DNA from: Gyromitra esculenta
Lineage: Eukaryota > Ascomycota > Pezizomycetes > Pezizales > Discinaceae
Assembly: GCA_038503075.1 (NCBI GenBank)
Contig: JBCAML010000003.1
Location: 2,480,001 to 2,544,000 of the forward strand
Length of the DNA: 64,000 nucleotides
Reading direction: 5' to 3'
Shown: piece by piece, positions 10,866 to 23,250 of the stretch
Position numbering within the stretch: position 1 is the stretch's first letter
Layout: each line of letters opens with the position of its first letter
Translations under genes and position numbers: made by a program
The notes under the pieces: generated by a model
The model's input: only the letters and a program-made list of their open reading frames with translations
Databases searched by the model: none
Told to the model about the DNA's origin: nothing

Positions 10866-13800
10866 TTAACTATTTTGCTTACCTTTACCTCTCGTAGCCT
10901 TGAGGTTCTCTACCTTCGTCACTGTCATCTCATATACGTACTGTCCAATATGTTCGACGTTTGCCATATCTGTAGCTTCTGGGTTTTCATCCGGTTTCCT
11001 ACTTGTTGGCCACATTTCCCCAGTCACGAGCTGGAGCTTGTCACTCTTGTCTTCGAGCAGCCTGTTGAACGCCTCAGAGAGCTCGTAACATGACTCAAAA
11101 ACTTCGCGTCGACCGAGAATGTAGAGTCCTAGGCGGGCACGTGAAAGAGCAACAGTCATGCGGCGGATATCGCGGAGGTAGCCGACGCGCTTTGTACGTA
11201 CCAGAGATAGGATCACATCTAATCACTCGTCAGCATACTGCCTCGACTACGTTGTTAGAAGCAAGGAACTTACAGTCGTTTTGCTCGCCCTGATATTTAT
11301 CTACGGTGGTAAGAGCCGCCGGGAAACCAAAGAGTGGGCTTCGTGCACATCGGCGATTGAGGATATCTCTGATAAGCGCCCTTTGGCCCACATACGTAGT
11401 GAGAATAGTAATCTTCTCAGCAGGATAGCCAAGGAGACGCATGTACTGGAACATGGCGACAGCGTATTCCGCCTCTCCAAGATTCTGGATGAAATGTGGT
11501 GTGGGTTCTTGCTCCCCTTGACCTTTATAATCCTCAACATTAATAAACTGGAACTCGTGACGGAATCTGCAAAACGTTAGTAATCATATACAGTCACATG
11601 ATACGTAGAACTAGTAGATGGATATAAAAAACAAGGCCATACGACCGCTCAACCACGAAAAAAAGAAAAAAAGAAACATACCCGGCATTAGCAGTTTGAT
11701 ACTCTGATTGCTGATCCAACAGCGGTAGATTGCCCAACTCTTGATAACGCCAGTTATATAACTGTGCAATACTCGGTCTCGCGCGTCCTTGCTGATCAAG
11801 GTTTACGGTGGGAACACCTAACCTGACCAATCTTGCAAATAGACTTTGTTCTAAGTTTGCATATTGACGGAACGCAATGTTTTGGACGATAGGGGAATTT
11901 TGATAATGATCACCACAGAGGACAACTCGCTGCAGTGGAAGCTCTCCATTTCTAGGAGCTTGCAAGGCAAGAGGTATGAACGTCTCCACTTCAGTGATCT
12001 GGGCTGCTTCCTCCATAACTACATTGTCATAGTGAAATCCTAGTTTTGCAATATCGCCACGCTATATGACGTTATTAGCACCATAAACTTATGCTAGTTG
12101 TAAGCAAGAGGATATAATATACCTTCATGGCTGCATGTGTTGACGTCATGGCAACAATTCTCGCTTCCTTAGTAAGCAGATAGTTTTGTTTATCTCTTGA
12201 CGTCCTCAAAAGCTCAAACGGTCTAATCTCCTCCAACTCGGAGAATAACTTCGAAATATGTCTATATCCACCCTCTGCAATTTCAATTGTTTCTTCAGTG
12301 GTAGCACCTTCTGGGAACATTGGTGTAGGCGCATCTGAAAAATAGCTGTGAAAAGGGAAGGCGGTGACAACCTTCTCCAAAGTAATTCCATCACCGGAAA
12401 GAACTTCTTGGAATTTTTCCCATGCTGGCAGAATGTAAACAAGATTGAAGTAGCCTGCAGTCTCGCAAGAATCACCATGGGCACCTACAGCGCCCATACA
12501 GATGGCTAAACGATCTACTTCAGCAAGTAACCGAACACGGTTGTCCTAAGTCGCCTGTTAGCCATGGACTTTCATTTCTGAAACCAAGTTGCTACACTTA
12601 CCATAAAAGACTCTACTCTCCCCTGTTTACTATAATTCGTATCCGTCTTCAAATCCTCTTCACCGTGCCCTAACCTCAACAAATGCCTTTCATCAATATC
12701 CAATGCCGTGATCTTCTCAAATAGTTGATTCAATGCCTGGTTACTATGCGCAATCAAAAGCGTCCTCTGCTGTGGGAAATTGTGGTATAGATTACTAATG
12801 ATCTGCGTGGCAACATCAGTTTTTCCGGTACCTGGAGGTCCAACGATCACAGTAAGGCCAGGATTCGTTCCCGATCTAATCGCTTCAACTTGGGCTGGGG
12901 TGAATTTGATGTGGTTGATACGTGGCTTATCGACCGGGTAAGGGCCCATGTTCGGAAGCTTGTAGGTGGATACTTCGAGGGTATCATTGGATGCAGTCTC
13001 CATTTGCTCTCTTCGGCGTTTCTTTGCCACGTGTCTTGGCTGCTCCGGGATGGCTTTGTCGGAAAGGACGTATGGAGGCCCACATCTTTCTGAGGTCCCT
13101 TCTTTTGGCTGTAGAGTCTATGGTATAATGAGCATACTATCAACTTTTAGTGTAGATCAGGAAGGAACCCTACCATTCCTGGGAAACTTCCTAGGAGATG
13201 CTGCCAATCAACGAAGGTATCACGAAAATCAAGTGATTTTGGTCGGTTGGGTAGCTTTGTGTAATTTGCGCCGGCCGGGTCTCCATATCCTAGGAAAACC
13301 TCCTGCAGCCATAGCGGCATAGGAACATCTGCCTGAGTAAGTTCCTGGATAGATTCTAGCACTGGCTTGAAGTTATTTTCCCGACCCTTTCTTTTAATCA
13401 ATACGTTAATGGAATCGTAAACATCTGGCTTCCCAGCCTTTGCATTATCTGCATCAATCTATTGCCAAAAAACGTTAGCAGCCCACCCGAAACGCAAATA
13501 CGTATCCACCCTATAGCACGCACCTTATACATCTCCGTATCCAGCCTAACGTGCAATCTGCACCTACCCCCCGACCTCCGGACCTGCCCCTCGCCGCTTC
13601 TAAGCTGTCGGCCATCCTGATCAAGCACTTGGATGACCTCTGCAGCTCTCAAACACTTGATCCCAAACTTCTCGGCAGTACTAAGTTTCTCCGCCCCGCT
13701 ATTGGGGATCATCTTGTCACCCTCGTCCACACCCTTTACCGCAAGAAGGAACACAACATCATCCGGCCGGAGCGACTCCCAATCACGGCGGACATCGTCG

Positions 13801-15658
13801 GAGAGACGGGTAAGGTCTAGGCTGATCTCCGCGCGGACGTAGGCCGGTTTCTCTTCGCCAACCCGTGGAGGGGCCGTCTCAAGGATTCTACGACTGTTAG
13901 CGTTTCAGAAAGGAGGTGGGGAGGCATAAGAACGTACGAGGGTCTGGTGATTAGCAGTGCCATCTTGGAAAATCCGTGGAACTGCGTCTGCATACTTGGA
14001 TATTGGATTTTGGGTTGTAGACGATGCAGCGAGTCTTCAATGTCTCGCCGGATCGCGAAAAAAGCTTCGCACCGGTAAAGGATGAAAGATCTCCACAGAA
14101 AATCACCAACTGTCAGGTACTGTAGATTAAGTTTCGGAATTGCTAGAGGGCAAGACCCATCGTAGTACTCGTTCCGAAGCAACGAAGACTCGAAGAGAGT
14201 GTTCTGGTTTGGCAATACTGGTAGCTCCTTCGCTTGTTCTTGGAAGGTCTTTCTCCTCTCATGAACGGCCAATAGCGCCTCCGTCAGGAACACGCGGTCT
14301 ACAGGAACGATCACGTTCTTTGGATATTCCGTCCGTAGCCCCAACAGCTTGCACAAATGCACAACCTCCTCATCTAACAGCTCTGTGATGTGGGTCGCAA
14401 GCTCCTCCCGTTGCCCTATGCTTCCGTAATTTGCAAGAGCAAGGATCGTCAATTTATCTTTATAATACTTGAACGCTGTTCGCTGGAGCTTTGCAAGGTC
14501 AGAATTGTGGATCTGTCGTGACTCTTCTTGGGATAGCTGGAGGCCGGAATGGTCGTCGATCGAGAAGTTGACATAGTGTACAAGGAGTGAATAGAGGTCA
14601 CGGAAGAGGCCGTTTTCGAAATTGGCGTATAAGGGGGATAACTTAATTGCGGTAAGAATGTGGAGATCCTTAATTAGGAAGTTAATGTAGCGCCTTGTAG
14701 GTAACTGCGATTCAAGATCCGTAAGAAGCTCAATGAAACGTTCACAGTAATTCAAGATCTCTGTTTCATCTTAGCCAATAGGTATTTTAAAGAGGAGAGT
14801 GGTACAAACGCTTAGGATCATCTCCTTCCTCTGTATTTATGGGTTTATACATGAGATTCAGGAAGTCTAAAATCATCTGGAAGAGCCATAGTCTCTCAAA
14901 TCGCAGCTTTGCCTTCGCGCTGTCATCTGCTGCGTCGTACCGCTTCCCAGCTGCTCTCCACGCCTTCTTGGTCTGAGGGTACTTGTCAAGCCGTGCATTT
15001 CGAAGCTCATCGGTAGATATGTTTTGCCAAATTCCTATCGAAACTAAAGGGGCGCATTCTTTCCGCACGAGGCTACTGTCTAGTGATTGAAATGCAGTAA
15101 CGATGAAAGTTATGAGGTGTGTTCGAATGGAGAGTGGAAGGCTGTAGTCGATACACATTGACAGAATGCGACGGAAGAGATGGGAGAAATTCTCGGGCGA
15201 GCCGGAGATGTGATCTAGTTCATCTAGTTAGCATCTAATTATTCCATTCCAGCTCTCGAAGTACTCCACCCCATATTCCCAAATTCTCCCGTCGCTTCAC
15301 GTTAACCATTAACGCGATCAAGATGATGTGAAAATTTGACGAGTCTTCGTTGAAATTGGGCCACAGAAATCTGTTCGTAAAAACGTCAACAACCAACCTC
15401 AGCCCAAACGACGGGTTAGACAACGAACTTTTCTAAGAATTGCAGGTTCTCCAAGATCAACAGAGACCTAAACCTGAATCCTTCTTTCTCCAATGCATCA
15501 TAAAACTCCGTCTTTAGCGCCTCCGGCTTGAACTTGGATGGTTTCTCCTTTAACCAATACTGTCTTGCAGCTTGCGCGAACGGATTGTCGCCATGGAGAT
15601 CCGCAACCGTTGGGCGTCCTTCATCGAATCCTGCAGCTTGCTTATCGACCTTGACCAT
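10866..15658 (-). CDS. Spliceosomal SF1 RNA helicase Aquarius / Cwf11 (intron-binding protein)
   Basis: I resolve 11 exons: 15658-15429, 15370-15270, 15223-14810, 14760-13938, 13887-13524, 13458-13174, 13108-12602, 12545-12123, 12061-11682, 11566-11274, 11218-10866. They sum to 1390 residues, the size of Aquarius. The N-terminal half is the helical ARM-like domain ([25 protein letters not shown]). The C-terminal half is an SF1 helicase with Walker [10 protein letters not shown], the motif II variant [22 protein letters not shown] and VALSRAR. Aquarius binds the intron upstream of the branch site and remodels the catalytic spliceosome; this is family knowledge. The last exon ends in a short basic tail (GKGKQNS). 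Donors include GTTCGT (15428) and GTTTGT (14809). The start ATG 15658 is the first ATG before the conserved region; a small upstream exon cannot be excluded. Confidence 0.95.
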
Positions 15659-16593
15659 GATTTCAATTAAAGGGTCCAACTGGGTCCTTTTTTGTTTGTG
15701 GATTCGTGGATTGGAGGGCGTGAAATGGTCACGCTTGGAACAGAGCTCGCGGCTGTTGTTTTCGTTCCTTAACCTTGAAAGTCTTAGGTTAGAGTTCTTG
15801 GCGCACACGTGATGCGCACGGACCATTAAACGCCGAGTGCTACGATATGATCCTAGTCTATCGCACTTCTGATCACAGACGCACTTATTATCAACATCTT
15901 TAACGTTGACCAGCACATCTGGCCATGATCAACCCCCTTTTGACACGGTGGGCGTCGTTGCCATGAATCCGGAGCAAATGTTCTCAGATGGAAACACCGC
16001 CGTCAGTGCTGTCTCGTGCCCAACCTTCGATCCCTGGCGACAAGGTTCGTACTTCACACGTCTCCCCCGCACCCGGCGGAATTGTACTATCTACCACCGC
16101 ATGTGGCTGCTATCGTCTGGAAAGCAGCAAAAAGTAGCGAGAAAGTATTTTTTTTTTCTGTTATTGTTAATGGTGATGACGATGATAGTTTTTATAGTCT
16201 TATTGCTAGCTCGAATGGTCGCAGACGGCTCCTACATAGCCATTACAAATAAAGAGGACTAAGGAGGAAGAGATACCTGTACCCGTGCCTATTCAACATG
16301 TATTTAATAACTCGAGTGACGGATCATGATTTCGAGGAATACATATAGCTACTTGTAGATGTTTTTAATCTTGATATTTACTACGACTACTTTATCAAAG
16401 ATATAGCTATGTAAGAAGAAGAAAAAACTAGTGAATCTAGTAGTACGCTCTCCAGCTGTCCAAGCTTGGGGAAGCTACATGTACATTGACATCCACAAAT
16501 GAAATGAAACCAAAAAATCACACGGCATGTGAAAATCTACAACACCCAAATGCTATGCAGCCATACAAAGGAAACGTGACCTCTTCATCGAGA
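15659..16593. other. Intergenic, Aquarius upstream and GH76 downstream region
   Basis: This holds the Aquarius promoter and the 3' region of the GH76 gene. A TACATGTA palindrome is at 16476-16483. An open + strand frame at 15906-16262 shows no family resemblance and I do not call it. AT-rich from about 16140 to 16440. Confidence 0.4.
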
Positions 16594-18220
16594 TCATAAA
16601 ACCCTGGCCGCGATCAAAAGGCTTCTTGCCGCGCCTCCGCTCCCCAGCAGTGTCTTCGCTAGTCCACGGCTACCTATGGGAAGGGCCATACTGGCATCAT
16701 CCATCCATCTCTCCTCTTGACTCAAATCTGCCTGTCTGGTAGTGTCACTAGTAAGATTCCTATAAACTGCCAGCTGACTAAGGGAGATGGTGTAAAGTCT
16801 TAGCGATCGCCAATACCTAGTTGTGATCATTGTGCGTTAGTTTTCGAAACACTCTCAAGCTAGGAGATTGGGGCTAAAATCATACAATCCATCATCGTTA
16901 TCTTTGATATAGTTTTGCAGGTACGTTGTATGTCTTGTGAGCTCAGTCTTGATAGTCGCCACCGTGTCCGGGTCAGAAGCGCCGAACACACGAATGTATT
17001 CAGTCAGCCCTTCAAAAAGAAGGTGCAAGAAGAATGTATTATCCCACCAGTACCTATATGCGGTGTTTGGGACGGTGGTATCAAAGAGTGATTTGCTCCT
17101 ATCGAGCGCCGCCCCTGCAAGCCTTTGCGCTTTGGCGGCTAAGTCTGAGCTAGGGTTGACTTCTTGTAAAAGGCAGATAGCATGTAGTGTAATTCCGGTG
17201 TTATAGCTATTACCCAAGAATTCAGTATGGTCGACGGCGTAAAAATTATCATTGCTCAGCATATGCTTACGTATATGTCGGCCCTCCACCAACACCATCC
17301 ATAATCAATCCCGAATCCAACTGCAACTGATCTAGAATCCACTGAACCGCAGTCCTCGAAAACGCAATCAGATCGCTGCTTGTCTTTCCGTTTGTTCCGT
17401 GTCCCATCTTGACAAGCGTCAATGCAGCAACGGCTGTCAGGGACGTTGTGCATGCGTTCCGAGTTGTCATTCCGATATGCCACTTCATTCCTCCACCGTT
17501 GGCCGTATCCCAACCCGTGAGTAGGAAATCTGTCACATTTTGGGCCCGAGATAGATATGATGCTTTCGAAGTTGTGGGAAGCTCGTAGGCCCGAAGGAGA
17601 GCAATTACAACCTGTGCGTTGTCGTCTGTTATACCGGTTAGTTAGTTACTGGCATGGCGGTAGACTAAGAATGAAGGAGCTCAACAAACCGTAATAGATA
17701 TCTGTATTCCCCGGCGTATAGACCCACGCGGTATATGCACTGTAATCGCTCGAGAAGAACTTCCCAATCCCCGGATCCGCAAGCGCAGTTGTAATCTCAT
17801 CCGTAAATTGGCCTGGTCGCGCGGCCTCAGCTTCTAAAAGCGCTTCGACACCGATAACCTGATAAGCGCGTATTAGATGCTGTTTTCTCATGTCCCATGG
17901 GTTGGGAGTAGAAATACATATGGCCAAAGAGTTTCCCCGTTCCATTCTCCTACGGTCTCAGAGCTCTTCTTGGTAGTCCTGAAATGCTGATAATTAGGAT
18001 CCCAGAAGAAGTCCCAGAAGTCACTCGACAGCCTCGTGCCTTCAGCAATCAGCGCACTCCCGTCTCGGGATTTCATAGCTCTATGTCTAGCAGGAGTAGC
18101 ACGAGGCGGAGCCGGATACCGCGTAAGTTTTCCCTCAGTGTTGATAGCGATACCTGCGTCGGAGCTTTGAAAAACCGATATGATGGTTAAAAGAGCCCAC
18201 AGGAACTTTGAATAGAACAT
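16594..18220 (-). CDS. Secreted GH76-family alpha-1,6-mannanase-like protein
   Basis: Five exons (18220-17918, 17858-17690, 17625-17271, 17206-16886, 16816-16594) give 456 residues. The N-terminus is a signal peptide (WALLTIISVFQSSDAG). The body shows GH76 landmarks of an (alpha/alpha) barrel: DDNAQVVIALLRAYEL (the Asp pair is the expected catalytic position), ANGGGMKW, NACTTSLTAVAAL and TYNTGITLHAICLL. GH76 members cleave or transglycosylate alpha-1,6-mannan; in fungi some (Dfg5/Dcw1) build cell-wall GPI links. I see no clear GPI-anchor signal here, so a secreted soluble enzyme is the better reading. Two junctions matter: the TYNTG motif and the C-terminal exon (after DDGLY) are only recovered by splicing, since the unspliced frames run into false stops. 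No cluster partner is adjacent. Confidence 0.85.
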
Positions 18221-20436
18221 TAGAAAAGCGAAATTTGCGCAGAAGGATAGAGAGCTATCTCACCTGCTACCTCCTTGCTGTTTTTATATTTCTCGGACGG
18301 CTGAAGAGAAAAAAGTTCAGACGAACGTGGTCGAGACATGGCTGGCCACATGCTGTGGTATGTAAGGAGGTCCGCTATCCATGATCCCTGGAACGTTGAT
18401 CATTGGTCGCTACGGTATCTACAACTCACGCGGTTGGTAAAGTAATAAATGACTGCATCCGGTGAGCAGATTCTACCTTTCGTATATGGTTCTTCCCGGG
18501 AAGAAAATAGTAAGTACGAGGCTACTGGATTAGGCGAGCTTCTTAACTGGGGACGATAGTGCCTTTTGGGCAGTGTTTGCTTGGAATGTGAAGGACGACG
18601 CTGCAGCCCATAACCCTACCTATTGTGAGGCGCTTTTCTATCAATGACGATCTAATTATAAATAGTTGCACTAACGGGAATTGGTGGAGACGCGGGTTGC
18701 TATTGGCAGGCTTTTGGTTAATCATCAGAAAATCTATAGTAGGAGTGGTAGGGAAGATACTAGTAGTCGATGAATCAGGGGGAGGATGAAAAGGCAGGGA
18801 CAAAAAGTCTGGATCAACCGATATCTTCCGAGATTGAGTGATATTCAATGATCTTGCAGAACAAGGTTGGTAAATTTTGCGCTGTCAATCAAACAGCGGA
18901 GACCTGTACCCAAAGTGGGTGGTGATTTTTTGGTGAACGTCATTAATGTCTTGTGTCAATTTCACTGAGCGATCACACGGGATGATAGCAATGCTGCATG
19001 TAAGTTCTCGTTGTTACTATAAGCGCTCCAATACCGAGTTATATTCTTTAGACCTACATACATGTAGATACAAATAATATCTTTGGGTAACGTTTTTGTA
19101 CCCTGCCACTAGATGTAGAGAAGGGTTGCAGTCCATTATAGTAACTAGGTTCTTGGCATGGCGTGGTCATGGAGACTGCGGGGTATGGCTCGTAAGCGAC
19201 AGATGACCAGCCGTGATTCTGGCAAGCCAAAACAACATGGGGTATATAGAAAGATATATAGAAGGCCGATATATGAGATTAAGACACGTGCTTGCCCAAT
19301 CTTGCCTTAAGGCACCTTATGAGGAGAGGACAGAGCCAATTGGATGGTGGAAATAATTATCCGCGGAGTCTTTTGATCCGCACAGCCCATCGGTTGTGGG
19401 ATCTGAGGAGGTATGCTAAGTGTAAATAAAATTCAAAGACAACTCGCTTCTGCAGGCCTTGTAATCTATATTTACGGATCGAATCGCTGGGCTCGATAAG
19501 TTGCGGGCGCATAGAGACTGTCGCCTGTGCCTGTAGCCTGGATAGATCCTAGAAAACGTTGTGTATTTCGTTTGATAGAGGTGCAATGAACACGTTATGT
19601 ATGTACATGTAGTTATTGATGTGCGCGATAACGATGCGTTCTTATCAGACCAGAGGTACATACCTGTACATACACCGTAGAGGTAATGTATGACGTAGAT
19701 AAGGTACCACGACGCCTCGAAAGGCTTAAAACTAAGCCTTACCCGCACCAAGGGCCAGGGACCAGAACTCAGACTCCAAACTCCCAGCGCCAGGACTTTA
19801 ACTCTCACGACCCTGCCTTCCTCAGTTTCGACGTCTTTTTCGTTTCCATCCGCATTCCCGCTCTTTTGCTCCGGACTTTGCCGCAGCCACCAGCGAGTTT
19901 GGTGGTACCTGAGATAAGTTATTGTTTTTTCTGGTGTTGTGCAGAGCATACATACATGTATGTTGTATTCCACGAACCAGTCTGCGTCGAGGATTGTGGA
20001 TGAATGAGAGCAGGTTGTGACTGCAGCATCATCGAGCGGGAAAAAAATGCAACAGCCCAATGTTGTCAGCCCTGCCCAATCCTTGTTTATCATGGCGATC
20101 AAAACTAAGCATCAATCAGCTGCCGTGCGCAAACACCATGCCTCCTCGCTGTCTTGGGAGCATACCTACCTAGTACTAGAAGTACACGCTCCCCCCTCTC
20201 TTCCAGGCTTAAACACCTCCTGAAACTTTCTTTTTCCTGCTGACCTCACAAGCACAGTAGAGTCTATACTTTAGGAACCGCATACCCGAATCCGACAACT
20301 CGTCCCTCCCCCTCCCGTTTCCGGTCTCCTTGCACATGCGACATTACTGCTTTTCTCAGCGCCCCGCCCCAGGAACCCTATAGTGTAGTGCTTTTAGCTT
20401 ACTCATAACCTGTACATAAGAATCTCTCTCTCCAAA
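18221..20436. other. Intergenic region with palindrome cluster
   Basis: This is the divergent promoter region between the GH76 gene and the hydrolase at 20437. Three TACATGTA palindromes lie at 19059-19066, 19604-19611 and 19953-19960. A 228-codon open frame on the minus strand (20102-19416) spans two of them and resembles no family; I do not call it. The last 150 bp before 20437 are CT-rich, like a fungal core promoter. Confidence 0.45.
18282..18288 (-). promoter_or_regulatory. TATA box of the GH76 gene
   Basis: TATAAAA on the minus strand, 62-68 bp before the start codon at 18220. The position and sequence fit a regulated TATA-type promoter. Confidence 0.45.
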
Positions 20437-22056
20437 ATGGCCGAGGCTGCACGTTCCCCCGTTCTCCCTCTCTACGAACCTCGCGAGATATTCAGAATGC
20501 CCGTTTCCTACCTCCCCTCGCAGATCGACGGCGGCGCGTCTTCGTCGCCGCTGAATTTCCGCGACTCTCCATTTCGGCTACTTTGGGCCGATATCAAGCT
20601 CGTGGCCACTATGCTGCTATGGGTACCGCATATCCTCATACCGGTGAAAACAAATAATCCTTATTCGGAGCTATATCCGAGCTATATGAACATGCGCGAC
20701 TTGGGTCTACAGGTGGTTTTAGGAGTGCTGGGTCTCCTGTTTTTGATCGTTGCCGTGCCCCTAGCCATTGCAGCGCCTGGTGGGGCGTTCGCCCTGTTCG
20801 TATCACTGTATTGCGGGTTGGTTTGGATTATCTGCATCCCTTTAAGGGCTCCCACGAGGGTGTTCAATAGTAAAGTTGACTTGGAGGGTTTCGACGAGAG
20901 GCCCGAGGAGGCCTGGGTTTTTGTGAATGGTGTAACGGCCGGGGCACACTGGCTCCAAGGTAGGTGTTTGGGAAACCACCCTGAACACGAAATCCGATCT
21001 GATATGGACATCAACTTGTGCCAGCCAACATCGATATGCTCAGTTTCATATTCAAACGTCCCGTAGTCGGTATACACAACCGGACCTTCGGTGTTGTCTT
21101 TGACCTGATGGAATGTCTTGTCCAGCGTTGCTTTTCTTATTCCACCGAAGACACCCGTATCATGTATCAGCACCTCAAAGGCCTTCTCCAGGACCCCAAA
21201 ATCACTAGAGTCATATGTGTTGCGCATTCACAGGGCGGTATCATACTGTCCACTGCACTGGACAGTTTATTCGCAGATGTCCCAAGTGGGGCATTCGACA
21301 AATTAGAAATCTATACTTTTGGGTTCGTCCCCCTACCTCATTCGGTCCACGTGCTCCAGACGCCGTCTACTTCTTAATGTTGGTTTACTAATCCTCCGCA
21401 GATGCGCAGCCAACCATTTCAACAACCCCGTCCGTTTCGTCCCTCCAGACGCTAACATCCCGTCACCCCCTCCATCTGGTCCCTCTCAAGCTTCTGCCCC
21501 GAGCCTCAATAATCCCCCACGTGAGGAGCGCCTAATCAGACATATCGAGCACTATGCCAACGAACATGATTTCGTCTCTCGCTTCGGCGTCCTGTACTTC
21601 ACGCGTGATAAGCTGTCGAACCGCTTCGTCGGCAAAGTCTTTGAAAACAAAGGCCACGGCGGCCATCTCATGAACCAGCACTTCCTAGATCGCATGTTTG
21701 CGGGCGAGTCTTCAGCCTTTCTAGACCAGGTTGTTCATATCGAAGAAGACACCGCTGTGCACCGGGAAGAGGCAGCAGGGGAGCAAGGAGGTAAAGATAG
21801 GATGGCAGCGCAGAAGCGATCAGGGACTTTTAAAATAGGGGAAGACAGGACGGCGACTCCAGGGACGCTAGGGACGTCGATGAATTCGAGTGTTGTGGGT
21901 GTCGTGAGGGGGGATACTCCTGGGAGCCATGCTGGTGGGACGGCCCCGGATTATTCGAGCCATTGTAGGAGAACCATGGAAGCGCAGAGAGGGAAGACGG
22001 TGAGGGACTTGAGCAGACTATGGAGATATAGAGGTGGAAATGAGCCAAAGGATTGA
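20437..22056 (+). CDS. Membrane-anchored putative serine esterase/lipase (alpha/beta hydrolase)
   Basis: Three exons (20437-20959, 21025-21322, 21402-22056) give 491 residues. The N-terminal third holds a hydrophobic hairpin, about residues 88-135 (VLGVLGLLFLIVAVPLAIA and FALFVSLYCGLVWIICIPL). Then comes EEAWVFVNGVTAGAHWLQ, which resembles the first strand and oxyanion region of an alpha/beta hydrolase. The nucleophile elbow is AHSQGG within RVICVAHSQGGIILSTAL, a GxSxG-like motif. HIEHYANEHDFVSRFG and NKGHGGHLMNQHFLDRMF could supply the acid and His. The C-terminal ~130 residues are hydrophilic and probably disordered. I recognise the type (a fungal DUF676-like hydrolase), not a named gene; the substrate is unknown. 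Intron 2 has a GTTCGT donor and restores YTFGCAANHF in frame. Confidence 0.75.
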
Positions 22057-23250
22057 GTGGGGAATGAGGGGAAGAGGGTGAAAGAGAGAAGATGTGATAC
22101 CCATTTTAGATTAATTATGAAAGTGACCAACGGGAGTTTGTTTGTTTATTTGTTTATTTACTGAAACGTAATGGACGAGAGTTTTCTTCATAGACCCTAT
22201 TTCTACCGGGCAAGCCAGCGATGAAGCATGTTTGGTCATAACTACCTGCTTGCAACTTAGAGTGACTTACTACATGCTTGATAGACAGGTCTTTCCTGGA
22301 TTTGGCGGTTATTTGATTTTCACAGCGGTGTAGCAAATTCCTGGGAGTGTTACGATCATAGATAGTCACTCGTGACTTAATAAAAAAAAGTATACTTTTC
22401 ACTTTTCACTTTTTCTACTTCTTCACACTCTCATCCTTTCCCTACAACCTACTCTTTCTGTCGGCGCAATATATGACTCTGCATAGGACCTCATATACTG
22501 ACTCTATGCAAGATGGTTCCCGGGAATGAAAACCTCGGTTACAAAACTTCCCGGGTGGGGTGTGGGTAGGGTAGGGTAGGGTATCCAATCTAGCCTTCGG
22601 GTCAAGTCCTGTGGTGCATCTAACCGGTCTCCAATGTAGGTGCTATGAAGATTTAGTAGTGTGGCAATATAGATGGTAAGATCTTTATCTCTTACTTTTC
22701 TCTACTCGTGTTAACTTACTATTCATCGTCAACTGTTATTCTCTAGCTAGTGTCGATCGCGTAGATAGGATAATAGGATTGGAGTTGGTGGATGAAGTTT
22801 TATGGAGACTGCTCTTAATGCTTAATATCGCTGTAATAAGTATGGAATTTTATGCGTTGTGTCAAACTGTACAAGAAAACCTGCACACAGATCATTCACC
22901 TTATCAAAAAATCAACCAACGTAAATTGATTCCGCTTCCATCTTCATGATCATACAGCATCCTCTGATGAGTAAATGCTTAGTCCTCGAGTAGTAGAGAG
23001 AGAAAACCATATTTACAGATAGACATGCAATTATAGTCTATCGTTGTTTGTCCACTACTCATCAAAAAAAAAATCACTTTGCAAACAGTTCCCTAAAGCA
23101 AAGAAGAAAATAACTGAAAGACAAAAAATACAGAACACCAAACCACCCAATGCCTTTTGTTCAACTTAGAGAATGTGCCTCTACTAAAGAGCATGACACC
23201 CTCTTCATTCTCTCCTTAAACGACTACCCGCATTTTCGACGCGCGTACGC
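22057..23250. other. Intergenic between convergent hydrolase and NFS1 genes
   Basis: AT-rich sequence without coding potential. It carries one copy of the dispersed motif seen at the ends of elements A and B (22354-22372, gatcatagatagtcactcg), here without a visible inverted partner. A short GGGTA/GGGTAG direct run is near 22560-22582. Confidence 0.45.

Noticed and set aside
15906..16262. 118-codon open frame starting MTSTSGHDQ
   Set aside because: No recognisable domain. It lies in the Aquarius promoter and has a low-complexity hydrophobic end from a T-rich tract.
19416..20102. 228-codon open frame on the minus strand
   Set aside because: It is long for chance, but the composition is not protein-like, it spans two TACATGTA intergenic palindromes and runs into the promoter of the hydrolase gene. 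No family is recognised.
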